Positions 38,136 to 46,776 of a DNA stretch of 64,000 bases are shown piece by piece. Each line of letters begins with the position of its first letter. Positions within the stretch are counted from its first letter, which is position 1. Under the pieces are notes generated by a model that was not told the DNA's origin, ran no database searches, and was given only the letters and a program-made list of their open reading frames with translations. Source of the stretch: an uncultured Oleiphilaceae bacterium (GTDB taxonomy: Bacteria; Pseudomonadota; Gammaproteobacteria; Pseudomonadales; Oleiphilaceae); NCBI GenBank assembly GCA_913060665.1, contig CAJXUY010000008.1, positions 1 through 64,000 of the forward strand, given 5' to 3'. The position numbers and the translations under genes are program-made.

Positions 38136-39182
38136 ATGTTTAAGTCTATTTTAAAAAATCGTAAGTCACTTGCAAAGCAATTCTCTAAGGTTCAGCTAGA
38201 AGATATTCAAGATGAAGCGTTGCGCGTTAAGTTCAAGAAGTTGAATGGTAAGCAGGGCGGTTTTACACTGCTTGAGTTGTTAGTGGTTGTGGCAATTTTG
38301 GCAGCGATTGCAGGTACGGCGGCGATTGCATTGCAGGATACTGATGCAAGAGCATCTGCGGCGGCTCACGTTGCGATGATGGATGAGTTGAACAAAGGTA
38401 TTCGTACCTTTCGTGTATTGAATAAGAATACTTACCCAGATCGTTTTGACTCTTTATTGGGAGCTGATGTTACAGGTGGTACATCGCCTTTTGCTGCAGC
38501 GGCAACTTACCCTGTTGATGAATTGGTGGCGATTGACGATATCGGTACCCTTGCATTAAACGCTACTACCGTATCAGCGTTAAATGATATCGGTATCGAG
38601 AATCTTCAGTACCTTGATTACACTGCGGCTGCCGATCTTGATGATGATGGTGTTACGACCGATTGCGAATCAGCGAATGTTGTAGCAACTATTGAAAGCC
38701 GTGCTAATGCGGTGGTATCTAATAATATTTTCATGACTCCGAATGCAAATGGCTGTGGTGCTGAGGTTGCCTTGGCTGATACTGATTTAGTTGCTGTGTG
38801 GACCGGTGGTTATGAGCGAGTTTACGGTGGTGATGGTGCAGCATTTGATGTAGCTGGTTCGCCAACTGTTGCATCTGCTGGTGCTGCAATTACCGCTGGC
38901 GCGGCTGATACGCCAGTATTAATGGCGGTAGGCCTTGGCCCATCATCTAATTTGTTTAATGCAAACGAGTTGGGTGGGATGACCACTGTTCCTTCATATC
39001 GCCATGTGTCTGAGTCTCAGTATGGACGCTTTATTGCGTTGTTTGAGATTGGCACGTTTACCGGTACTGGTGCAGCATATAGTGCTATTGATCAGGTAAA
39101 TCTAGTTGCTATCGTTGATGGCGCTGGTGATACCAAAGAAGAAGAGCTGGGTGAGTGGGATGGTACTCGTAACACTATCTAA
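38136..39182 (+). CDS. Major-type prepilin with long leader peptide
   Basis: A 348-aa type IV pilin-like protein. The prepilin peptidase site is GG/FTLLE: the leader is 42 residues, basic, much longer than the usual 6-15, then Phe43 and Glu at +5, then the hydrophobic helix LLVVVAILAAIAGTAAIAL. The rest (about 280 residues) is Ala/Asp/Thr-rich with two likely disulfide cysteines in the C-terminal half. The large mRNA hairpin behind it and its own leader suggest high expression. I infer it is the main filament subunit. Confidence 0.85.
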   Translation: MFKSILKNRKSLAKQFSKVQLEDIQDEALRVKFKKLNGKQGGFTLLELLVVVAILAAIAGTAAIALQDTDARASAAAHVAMMDELNKGIRTFRVLNKNTYPDRFDSLLGADVTGGTSPFAAAATYPVDELVAIDDIGTLALNATTVSALNDIGIENLQYLDYTAAADLDDDGVTTDCESANVVATIESRANAVVSNNIFMTPNANGCGAEVALADTDLVAVWTGGYERVYGGDGAAFDVAGSPTVASAGAAITAGAADTPVLMAVGLGPSSNLFNANELGGMTTVPSYRHVSESQYGRFIALFEIGTFTGTGAAYSAIDQVNLVAIVDGAGDTKEEELGEWDGTRNTI

Positions 39183-39199
39183 AACTAGCTAGTCTTATC

Positions 39200-39239
39200 T
39201 CCTCTTGTTACTCCCACCTTAGCGGGAGTAACAAGAGGA
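39200..39239 (+). repeat. 16-bp hairpin behind the pilin gene
   Basis: A perfect 16-bp stem (39200-39215 with 39224-39239) and 8-base loop starts 17 bases after the pilin stop. There is no T-run, so it may protect the 3' end of pilin mRNA and reduce read-through. Confidence 0.7.
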
Positions 39240-39309
39240 TTCGGGTGTTAGCCTACGTTTTTGGTTAATACCCATCCCTAATTAAAGTTGTTTAAGCACT
39301 ATCCAGAAT

Positions 39310-39397
39310 CGTAGCCTTGGTGCAGCGAATTGAGTTCAGGTCTTTTTGCTCCCCTTCCCCAGACTCAAAATCGCTGCACCAAGGCTACGGCTTTTTT
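39310..39397 (+). terminator. Long inverted repeat with T-run, likely terminator after pilin
   Basis: A perfect 19-bp inverted repeat (39310-39328 with 39371-39389), extended by TGAGT/ACTCA, is followed by TTTTTT (39392-39397). The 40-base loop is unusually large. The arm CGTAGCCTTGGTGCAGCGA looks like the dispersed palindromes often seen in proteobacterial intergenic regions, so it might be a repeat element that also works as terminator. Confidence 0.6.
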
Positions 39398-39413
39398 CTC
39401 TAAGGTGAATATT

Positions 39414-39905
39414 TTGAAATCGCTTCTGTCGTTACGCGTTAGCCTGTTAATTGCCCTTTTGTTTGTATGTGTTACGAGTGCGGCGCAAGAGTCATCAGGC
39501 GCAAATATTGTGTTTAAATCGGCTGATTATAAACCTGTGAATGTCCGTCAAATGATCAAGCGTCTCTCTAAACCAGGTGATAAACAACGTTACTTTATCG
39601 CCCCTGCACCCGTTAAGTTTTCTGCTACGTTAATGCAAAAACCTAGATTGGGAAGATTTGAATTGGTGTATGACTCACTTAGTGCTTGGGGTGTAAGCCC
39701 ATTGCCAAAGGTTGACCATGGCAGCTATTTGAAGGTGGAGGGTGAGCAGGTCATTCCTGTCTATCTTGAAACCAAAGCGGCAAGTTTTATTAAGCGCCAT
39801 ATGGTGGTGGATCAGCAGGCTGAGTTTTATGCGTTGCATATTTATAATTATGAGAAAGGGCCTCGGTTTTTAGTGGTATCGGTTGATGAGGTTTCAATAC
39901 AGTGA
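39414..39905 (+). CDS. Secreted protein of unknown function in the filament locus
   Basis: A 163-aa protein with a signal peptide (MKSLLSLRVSLLIALLF, ending near TSAAQ) and a periplasmic domain I do not recognise, with a basic middle and strand-rich end (ALHIYNYEKGPRFLVVSVDEV). A longer frame begins at 39330, but that start lies inside the long hairpin. The TTG at 39414 has TAAGG (39401-39405) 8 bases upstream and gives a clean signal peptide. It overlaps the next start by 4 bases. Confidence 0.65.
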   Translation: MKSLLSLRVSLLIALLFVCVTSAAQESSGANIVFKSADYKPVNVRQMIKRLSKPGDKQRYFIAPAPVKFSATLMQKPRLGRFELVYDSLSAWGVSPLPKVDHGSYLKVEGEQVIPVYLETKAASFIKRHMVVDQQAEFYALHIYNYEKGPRFLVVSVDEVSIQ

Positions 39906-42031
39906 GTGCGGTTTCTGAGCCCTTATCTGCCGCTGAAGTGGCGGAGCGAAAAATCGATGAGACATGGTTTGAACAGGGTGAAACTTTTGAGGCTGGCGCT
40001 TGTAACAAAGATGAGCAGTTCAAAGGTGATGAGATATGCATTATCGAAGAGGCGCTTATCCAAGAAACTGTTGGCCAGGATGATAGCGCTTTTTTGCAGG
40101 ATGACCCTGAATTAGCCGCTGCGCATAAGTCAAATAGGCGATTGCGGTTACCCCAATTCAATATCCCTAAAATTCATGTATATACACTTTTGGTATTCGA
40201 GGCGGGTAGCTTTGGGTTGCGAGGGTCGTTAGTAAAAAATACCAAGCATACGGCTGTTATCGGGGCCGTTGCTGAATCTTGCAATGTTGATTTTACCCGC
40301 GCGATTGCTGAAGTGCTCACCCAATTAAGGGTACATCAAAAACACTTGCCTCGCAGAGCGTTATTACTGACGCCCAGTGTTATTTCATCGCTTGTTGAGC
40401 TGCCTGTTAGTCCTTTACGTCCACGCCCTGACAATGAGATGCAAGAGCTTATTCGCTGGGAGCTGGAAGGTGAGATGAACCAGCAAAATAAGCGCTGGTT
40501 GATTGGTTCTATGTTGGTTGAACGGGGGTATCTAACCGTTTCTCAGCGTGACGAGTTGGTGACCGAGCTTCAGGTAAGACTTAGTCAGGCTGCTTCAGGG
40601 GAGGTCATACGTTTTGGTGATTTAGCCATTGAGTTTAACTATATTACGCAGTCTCAGTTGCAAGAGTGTTTTTCGTTGCAAGGTAAATTGTCTGCGGTTG
40701 ATGATGAACTTGTGTTTGGTTGGAAAGCTGAGGAGTTGCCACTTGATACCGGGCCAACTGATGAAGCCTTGTTGAGTGCAGAAGATGATCGAGAGAGTTC
40801 ACATCGCTGGCTAGTGAGCGGTATGAGTAAGAGTCTAAGGCGGCGCTGGGTCGGCGCATTTGCGTTGAATAATGTTCGGTTGGATGTGTTTTACCCCACG
40901 TTAGGTGCCTCTTATGCCAGCTTATCACAATACACCGACGAGCCTGTTCAGGCACTGCTTGAAGTTCATCAGGAGCAATTAGCACTGATTTGTGGCAGTG
41001 CAACGGGCGTTAGGCAGTTACAGGTAATTGAACGGCTGCAAGGTGAGCTGAGAGCTGACGAGGTGTCGTCATTACTAAGAGACTTACCTGAAGGGTTGGG
41101 TTGTGTTTACCTGAATACAGAGGGTCATCCGATTGATGAACTTTTATTCACTCTGCGTGCAGAGTTTGATTTTGATTATCAGGTTCTGTCTTTCCAGAAC
41201 TCAGGTGTTAGCAAGCCAGACCGATTACATGGCGATAAGCTGGTCGGGTTAGCAGGCGTCGCGGGGCATTACTTTAAACATATCTCTCAAGCACGATTGA
41301 GTCCTATCGCGGCCAGAGATAAAGAGCCTGCTATTTGGCAAAAGTTAATGCAGCCACAGGTATTAAAATGGATGGCCGCTGGTTGCGTTACTTTTGCTAT
41401 GGTCGGGTTTATGGTCTGGATGCACTGGAACATGGATCAGCAGACAGAGCGGTTAGCGCAGCTGGAATCGACCTATGAGCGAGATATTACGCTCAAATCT
41501 CAATACAGCCGTATTGTTATGGAGCAGTCTTTATTAAAACAACAGATTGTCCTTTTGTCAGCCGAGCAGCAACTTAATGAAAAATTGCTTGATTATATCG
41601 TGTTAGAAAAGCACCGGCGTGCCATGGCGCTGCCGATATTGATGAAAGCGATTAGTCTAAATGCACCTGAAGGCGTTGCCTTGTTGGCTATTCGCCGAAT
41701 CGGAAAACACACTGAAATAGACGCGGAGTCAGTATCACAAACAGAAGGATTAGAGTTTATCAACGGGCTCAATAAGCAACTTGAACCTATGGCATTTCAG
41801 GTTAAAAACTCTCGCATATACCAAAAAGATGATGAAGATAATAAACCCAGAAACGTGGGCCTCATTGATACTGGTCTGCCGTTTCGGGTTGAGGTCGTGG
41901 TTGTAGAGGGTGACCCTCCTGGTGTTGAAAGAGTTGAGGCACTAGTATTTGCTGAGCGTAATGCCAGGCCCGAAGAAAAACTATCGACAGATGATAAGGC
42001 GTCAGAACCTAATGGCGAGGAAAGGCTATGA
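39902..42031 (+). CDS. GspL / PilM-PilN-like assembly protein with MshEN-like insert
   Basis: A 709-aa protein that seems to join the cytoplasmic PilM/GspL-type part and a PilN-type membrane part. Residues 1-90 are acidic and disordered. Residues 95-190 start an actin-like domain (LLVFEAGSFGLRGSLV). Residues about 197-255 hold two repeats resembling the MshEN c-di-GMP-binding pattern (LIGSMLVERGYLTVSQ and RFGDLAIEFNYITQSQLQ). The actin-like fold then resumes to about 470. A single membrane helix (490-510) and a periplasmic coiled coil plus ferredoxin-like domain follow. The GTG start overlaps the previous gene. Confidence 0.72.
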   Translation: MSAVSEPLSAAEVAERKIDETWFEQGETFEAGACNKDEQFKGDEICIIEEALIQETVGQDDSAFLQDDPELAAAHKSNRRLRLPQFNIPKIHVYTLLVFEAGSFGLRGSLVKNTKHTAVIGAVAESCNVDFTRAIAEVLTQLRVHQKHLPRRALLLTPSVISSLVELPVSPLRPRPDNEMQELIRWELEGEMNQQNKRWLIGSMLVERGYLTVSQRDELVTELQVRLSQAASGEVIRFGDLAIEFNYITQSQLQECFSLQGKLSAVDDELVFGWKAEELPLDTGPTDEALLSAEDDRESSHRWLVSGMSKSLRRRWVGAFALNNVRLDVFYPTLGASYASLSQYTDEPVQALLEVHQEQLALICGSATGVRQLQVIERLQGELRADEVSSLLRDLPEGLGCVYLNTEGHPIDELLFTLRAEFDFDYQVLSFQNSGVSKPDRLHGDKLVGLAGVAGHYFKHISQARLSPIAARDKEPAIWQKLMQPQVLKWMAAGCVTFAMVGFMVWMHWNMDQQTERLAQLESTYERDITLKSQYSRIVMEQSLLKQQIVLLSAEQQLNEKLLDYIVLEKHRRAMALPILMKAISLNAPEGVALLAIRRIGKHTEIDAESVSQTEGLEFINGLNKQLEPMAFQVKNSRIYQKDDEDNKPRNVGLIDTGLPFRVEVVVVEGDPPGVERVEALVFAERNARPEEKLSTDDKASEPNGEERL

Positions 42032-42651
42032 TTTGGTTGACTGATAAGGTCCAAAAAATGTCACCTCGCGATCGTAAATTGTTAAAAATATTGATGGTCA
42101 TGGTGTTGCTATCTGCTTATCTATTTTGGGCTGCAATGACCTGGCAGGCGATGTTTAATGCAGAAAAGCTGGCCAACCGCAAAGAAAACCGTATTGAAAC
42201 CAGGGTAGGCAAGTTAGAAACCCCTAAGCTAGAGAACGGTATTTCCGAAAAAACACTCAATCAACTCTCTGGTTCTATTGCTGATCAAGAGGCTCAGTTG
42301 CGTTTCTTGCTCAGCGACATGATGCCTCTAAATACGCCTGCACCGCGAGAGCAGCTCAAGTTGGAGATTTCTCGGTTGGTCATCAACCATCAACTCACGC
42401 CGGTTGGCCTGAATACCAGTGATGACGAATTAAAAATGTCAATTGAAGGGGTTGCAGGTGAGTCTTTGCGTCGTCATTTTGAGTCAAGGCCCACGCTTCA
42501 CCTTAGGGTAGAGGGCCAGTACCTTAATTTGATTAATTTTATTGATGGCCTCAATACCCTGAGTTACCGCACTTATGTCACCAATATGACCGCAGAGCGG
42601 CATGATGAACTGAGTAGCTCGCTGAAGATACAGGTTGAATTGAAGATCTAA
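42028..42651 (+). CDS. PilO/GspM-like inner-membrane assembly protein
   Basis: A 207-aa protein with one N-terminal membrane helix (LLKILMVMVLLSAYLFWAA, residues 15-33), a short coiled coil and a C-terminal periplasmic alpha/beta domain (LHLRVEGQYLNLINFIDGLN, shown in part). This layout fits PilO or GspM, partners of PilN/GspL. Its ATG overlaps the stop of the preceding gene (ATGA), indicating translational coupling. Confidence 0.72.
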   Translation: MIWLTDKVQKMSPRDRKLLKILMVMVLLSAYLFWAAMTWQAMFNAEKLANRKENRIETRVGKLETPKLENGISEKTLNQLSGSIADQEAQLRFLLSDMMPLNTPAPREQLKLEISRLVINHQLTPVGLNTSDDELKMSIEGVAGESLRRHFESRPTLHLRVEGQYLNLINFIDGLNTLSYRTYVTNMTAERHDELSSSLKIQVELKI

Positions 42652-42741
42652 AAGACAGCAGCTAGACCAACGTAATGGGTCGTGATATAGGCGGTGTTCA
42701 ATATTATTTTTCTACGTATTTTATCAATCAGAGACTAAGCA

Positions 42742-43872
42742 TTGTCAAATTATAAAGAACAGATTTTAACCCTGATGAATGCCTGTGTTGAGCTGAACGC
42801 ATCTGACTTACATGTTTCAGCTGAGTTGCCTGCTATTTATCGTATTCATGGGCGTATGTCGCGCTTAGGTGAGAGGGTCTACAGTGCAGAAGACGTCCAG
42901 CAGATGGCTTATGGGTTGTTGACGGATATTAATAAAGCCCAATTCGAAAAAGAACTAACGCTGGATTTAGGCTACACCATTGGTGATGACGAGAGTAGAC
43001 CTAAGGGTAAGCGGTTTAGAATCAACCTCTATCGCGAGCAAGGTCGTTGTGCGTTAGCCATTCGCTATCTGGATGGTAGTTTAAAAACCACGCGAGAGCT
43101 TGGGCTGCCGCCGCAAATGGATTACCTCGCAGCATTAAAAAGTGGCTTAGTGCTGGTTTGTGGTGCTACGGGGTCAGGAAAAAGCACCACATTGACCGCA
43201 ATCCTTAACAATATCAATGAGCAGCAAGAAAAACACATTCTGACGGTAGAGGACCCGGTTGAGGTTATTCACCAAAACAAAAAGTCGATTGTTCATCAAC
43301 GAGAGCTTTATCGAGATGTGCATGATTTTGCCGGCGCAGTAAGGGCCGCGCTTCGAGAAGACCCCGATGTCGTGATGGTAGGCGAAATGCGAGATCTGGA
43401 GACCGTGCGCAGCGCGCTTACGGCGGCTGAAACGGGTCACTTGGTGTTTTCAACGTTGCATACCAATGATGCGGTAGGGGTGGTTGAACGGTTAGTGGGT
43501 ATTTTCCCCGGTAACGAGCAGTCAGTTGCCCGACAACGAATTGCACAAGCGCTTAAATCAGTCGTCGCTCAAACATTAGTGCCGACGATTGGTGGCCGTG
43601 GGCGAGCGGTCGTGGCTGAAATACTAATGGTCAATAATGCGGTTTCTAACCTGATAGAGTCGGCTAAAACCAAGCAGATTTACTCGATTATGGAAAGTAG
43701 CGCCCGGCAAGGAATGCAAACGTTCGATCAGGCATTAGCGAAACTTGTTCGTACTAAAAGTATCAGTCTTGAATCTGGGCGGGCCTTATGTCGCGACGGG
43801 AACACGTTTGAACGGTTAATCAATGGTCAATCAACGGCTTCCGGTGATGTGGTTCATGGAGGGGCGCATTAA
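42742..43872 (+). CDS. PilT-like ATPase
   Basis: Hexameric motor ATPase of the PilT/PilU group, 376 aa. Walker A is GATGSGKST (about residue 142), the Walker B region is VVMVGEMRD (about 213), and the His box STLHTND follows. The AIRNLIRE motif needed for retraction in classical PilT is degenerate here (AVSNLIESAK). The start is TTG at 42742. A retraction-type ATPase beside GspE-like genes is unusual for a secretion system and suggests a dynamic fibre. Confidence 0.86.
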   Translation: MSNYKEQILTLMNACVELNASDLHVSAELPAIYRIHGRMSRLGERVYSAEDVQQMAYGLLTDINKAQFEKELTLDLGYTIGDDESRPKGKRFRINLYREQGRCALAIRYLDGSLKTTRELGLPPQMDYLAALKSGLVLVCGATGSGKSTTLTAILNNINEQQEKHILTVEDPVEVIHQNKKSIVHQRELYRDVHDFAGAVRAALREDPDVVMVGEMRDLETVRSALTAAETGHLVFSTLHTNDAVGVVERLVGIFPGNEQSVARQRIAQALKSVVAQTLVPTIGGRGRAVVAEILMVNNAVSNLIESAKTKQIYSIMESSARQGMQTFDQALAKLVRTKSISLESGRALCRDGNTFERLINGQSTASGDVVHGGAH

Positions 43873-45464
43873 TGGCCGTGCAAGAAGATCAGCTCATTAA
43901 TGCCGGCATTCAGGTAGGCCTTATACATCCTCAGGCGTTACCGCAGATGAAGCAAACGGCCAGGCGCAGAGGGCAAGACGTACTTGAAATGATAGGGCAG
44001 GCAGAAGGGTTCTCGCTGTCAGCACTCTATTTGGCCCTGGCTAAGATAAAACGTATTCCTTATATGAGTGCTCATGACGTAGAGGTTAACGTTAAACTGC
44101 TACAAGGCTTTAATGCTGAGCAGTTATTAAGACGACTGTTTTTGCCGGTGGAAGTTGACCAGGAGTTGTATGTGCTGGTCACTGATCCAGAAGATCGGTC
44201 AGCGTTAGAGTCTGTTCAGCGGGTGTTAGGCAAGCGTGCTCAGGTGGCGTTGTCTGACCCCGCGTTTATCGAATCCACACTGCGTCGCTACTTTAATAAA
44301 CCGGAAGATGATGTTTCAGCCGTCTTACTGTTTGATGACATTATCAAAGAGGCGAAGGTTTGCAAAGCCACTGACCTTCATTTTGAGCCCTACGAAGAGG
44401 GGATGCATGTTCGCCTGAGGGTTGATGGGCAAATGCTCAATTATGAACGTTATATCAATAAAGATATGACGTTGTCGTTGCTCTCCAGGGTTAAGGTCTT
44501 GGCAGGCTTAGACATTGCTGAACAAAATATGGCGCAGGATGGAGGCTTTTCTCATCGTACTCAAAACGGGCCTTCTGATGATGAAATAGAGATGCGGGTC
44601 GCGTCTATCCCCACTCGTTGGGGTGAGCGAATTACCCTGCGAATACTGGGGCAGGGCACTGCTGATTTATCACTCGCTCAATTAGGTATGGCGCCTGAAA
44701 TACTCAACCCTATGCGCGAAGCGGTTCGTAAACCTCATGGCATCGTATTGGTCACCGGCCCAACCGGAAGCGGTAAAAGCACAACCTTATATGCTGCCTT
44801 GAGAGAGTTGGACGCAAAAGACGTTAATATTCTGACGGTTGAAGACCCGATTGAGCAAGTAATAGAAGGGATCAGTCAGGTTCAGGTATCAGAAAAAGTT
44901 AGTTTTGCAAAAGCACTACGCTCGTTTCTGCGTCATGACCCTGATGTCATGCTGGTTGGCGAAATTCGGGATTTTGAAACCGCAGAAACGGCAATACGTG
45001 CTGCGATGACCGGCCATATGGTGCTATCTACATTACATACCAATAGTGCCGTTGCGACTATCAGTCGATTGGTCGATATCGGTTGCGCACCCTTTTTGAT
45101 TGCCTCAACGCTTGAGGGCGTACTCGCTCAGCGTTTACTACGGCGAGTGTGTTCCGCTTGTAAGACACAACGCCCGGTGAGCGCAGAAGAACAAAAACTT
45201 CTTAACGTCCCTGATAACACGATGCTGACTGAAGGTCAGGGATGTGCCATCTGTTTAGGGAGTGGATTTAAGGGCCGAGTGGGTATTTATGAAACCTTAT
45301 GGTTTAACAAAAAACTGAGCCAGATGATTCGTGACCGGGCTGATGACGATTCAATTGCACAGCAAGCACAGCAAGACGGATTGCTTCAGACGTTATGGCA
45401 AGATGCACGAAAAAAGGTGTTAGCCGGTACGACCACGTTGCAAGAGGCTATGTTTGTTTATTAG
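43872..45464 (+). CDS. GspE/PilB-type assembly ATPase
   Basis: Extension or secretion ATPase, 530 aa. An N-terminal GspE-N domain (1-140) precedes the core: Asp/Arg boxes, Walker A GPTGSGKSTTLY (about 296), Walker B MLVGEIRD (about 359), and STLHTNS. The zinc-binding tetra-Cys subdomain is intact (CSACK near 426 and CAIC near 457). The start ATG shares one base with the stop of the PilT-like gene. Confidence 0.9.
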   Translation: MAVQEDQLINAGIQVGLIHPQALPQMKQTARRRGQDVLEMIGQAEGFSLSALYLALAKIKRIPYMSAHDVEVNVKLLQGFNAEQLLRRLFLPVEVDQELYVLVTDPEDRSALESVQRVLGKRAQVALSDPAFIESTLRRYFNKPEDDVSAVLLFDDIIKEAKVCKATDLHFEPYEEGMHVRLRVDGQMLNYERYINKDMTLSLLSRVKVLAGLDIAEQNMAQDGGFSHRTQNGPSDDEIEMRVASIPTRWGERITLRILGQGTADLSLAQLGMAPEILNPMREAVRKPHGIVLVTGPTGSGKSTTLYAALRELDAKDVNILTVEDPIEQVIEGISQVQVSEKVSFAKALRSFLRHDPDVMLVGEIRDFETAETAIRAAMTGHMVLSTLHTNSAVATISRLVDIGCAPFLIASTLEGVLAQRLLRRVCSACKTQRPVSAEEQKLLNVPDNTMLTEGQGCAICLGSGFKGRVGIYETLWFNKKLSQMIRDRADDDSIAQQAQQDGLLQTLWQDARKKVLAGTTTLQEAMFVY

Positions 45465-45518
45465 TCAGGTTAAGTATGCCCCATTTTGTTCCCAATACAG
45501 TGTTTTGAGTAGCGTGAT

Positions 45519-46745
45519 ATGAGTCTATTTAAGTACAAAGCCGTTAACCAGCAAGGTAAAGAGATCAAGGGCTCTATTGAGGCTAATTCACCGACCGAAG
45601 CTACCGGTTTGTTGCGTTCAAGATCTTACCAGGTGTTGCAGATCGAAGTGGCAGAACGCCTGACCTTGTTGCAATTGATGAACAAGGTAAAACAGGCGGC
45701 GGTTATCAAACGCTATACCAGCCCTGGCACTGGAGATCTAGTGATGCTGTTCAGGCAGTTGGCATTAATGCTTCGTGCAGGTAATACGCTCATGCAGGGG
45801 TTGGAATTATGTTCAGAAATGACCGAAAAGCTGTCGTTACGTAAAGCACTGGTCAATATGCTGGTTTCAATTCAGGGGGGGGCTAGTTTTGCATCAGCTG
45901 TATCGCGTGAAGGTAAGACATTTCCGCCGCTGGTAGCAAAACTAATCGCTTCGGGTGAAGCGTCTGGTGAACTGCAAACTACGTTGGAGCGCCTATCGGA
46001 CAGTCTTGAAAGAAGTGCTGCGCTAAAGCGACAGTTTGTTTCAAGTATGGTCTATCCATCGATGGTCACGCTCGCTGCGGTAGGGGTTACGCTCTTTTTG
46101 GCTGTGAGTATTGTGCCTAAGTTTGCGAAGCTGCTTGAAGGTAAGTCTCAATCGTTACCCGCCAGTACCCAATTTATGATGGATGTATCGGGTTGGTTAA
46201 TCGACAACGGCTTATGGTTAGGTATTGCGGTTGGTGGAGGCATCTTTCTATTGTTTGCCTCATATACCACTGTTCGCGGAAAAAGCATGATTGATAGAGG
46301 GCTGTTGTATATACCGTTTGTGGGTAGCTCGTTGCGCAGTTCAAGTATGGCTCAAATGGGGTGGACTATGTCGTTACTGTTAGGCAGTGGGTTAACCGTA
46401 TTAGAGGCGCTGCGAGTGGTCAGTTCAATAATAGGTAATGATCGGTTGGCGCTGTGTTTCAATCAGGCGAGTGATCAGATTTTGTCTGGCAGAAGTCTGG
46501 CTGTTGGATTGCAGCAACACCATATACCGATGATGGTGCAGCATATGGCTGGTATCGGTGAGCGCAGTGGTGAGCTTGAGCATGTCATGAAAGAGCTAGG
46601 ACAATATTATCAAGATCAGTCGGAGCTCCGGATCAAACGCATGATCTCAATGATTGAGCCGGCGATGACGCTAGTTATCGGAGGGCTAGTCGGATTTGTC
46701 TATTTAGCATTCTTTAAAGCAATGATGCAGGTTTCAGCGGGATAA
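45519..46745 (+). CDS. GspF/PilC-type platform protein
   Basis: Polytopic inner-membrane platform protein, 408 aa, with two homologous F domains. It begins LFKYKAVNQQGKEIKG, the family signature. Membrane helices lie near residues 170-195, 225-245 and 375-400, as expected. It is the rotor on which the ATPases act. A second ATPase gene follows 31 bases later. Confidence 0.92.
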   Translation: MSLFKYKAVNQQGKEIKGSIEANSPTEATGLLRSRSYQVLQIEVAERLTLLQLMNKVKQAAVIKRYTSPGTGDLVMLFRQLALMLRAGNTLMQGLELCSEMTEKLSLRKALVNMLVSIQGGASFASAVSREGKTFPPLVAKLIASGEASGELQTTLERLSDSLERSAALKRQFVSSMVYPSMVTLAAVGVTLFLAVSIVPKFAKLLEGKSQSLPASTQFMMDVSGWLIDNGLWLGIAVGGGIFLLFASYTTVRGKSMIDRGLLYIPFVGSSLRSSSMAQMGWTMSLLLGSGLTVLEALRVVSSIIGNDRLALCFNQASDQILSGRSLAVGLQQHHIPMMVQHMAGIGERSGELEHVMKELGQYYQDQSELRIKRMISMIEPAMTLVIGGLVGFVYLAFFKAMMQVSAG

Positions 46746-46776
46746 CGCCTATTCCCTGCATAAGAGGATAACAATA

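Noticed and set aside
39330..39413. Longer N-terminus for the 39414 gene
   Set aside because: The codons lie in the loop and right arm of a long terminator-like hairpin; TTG 39414 has its own TAAGG and gives a clean signal peptide.
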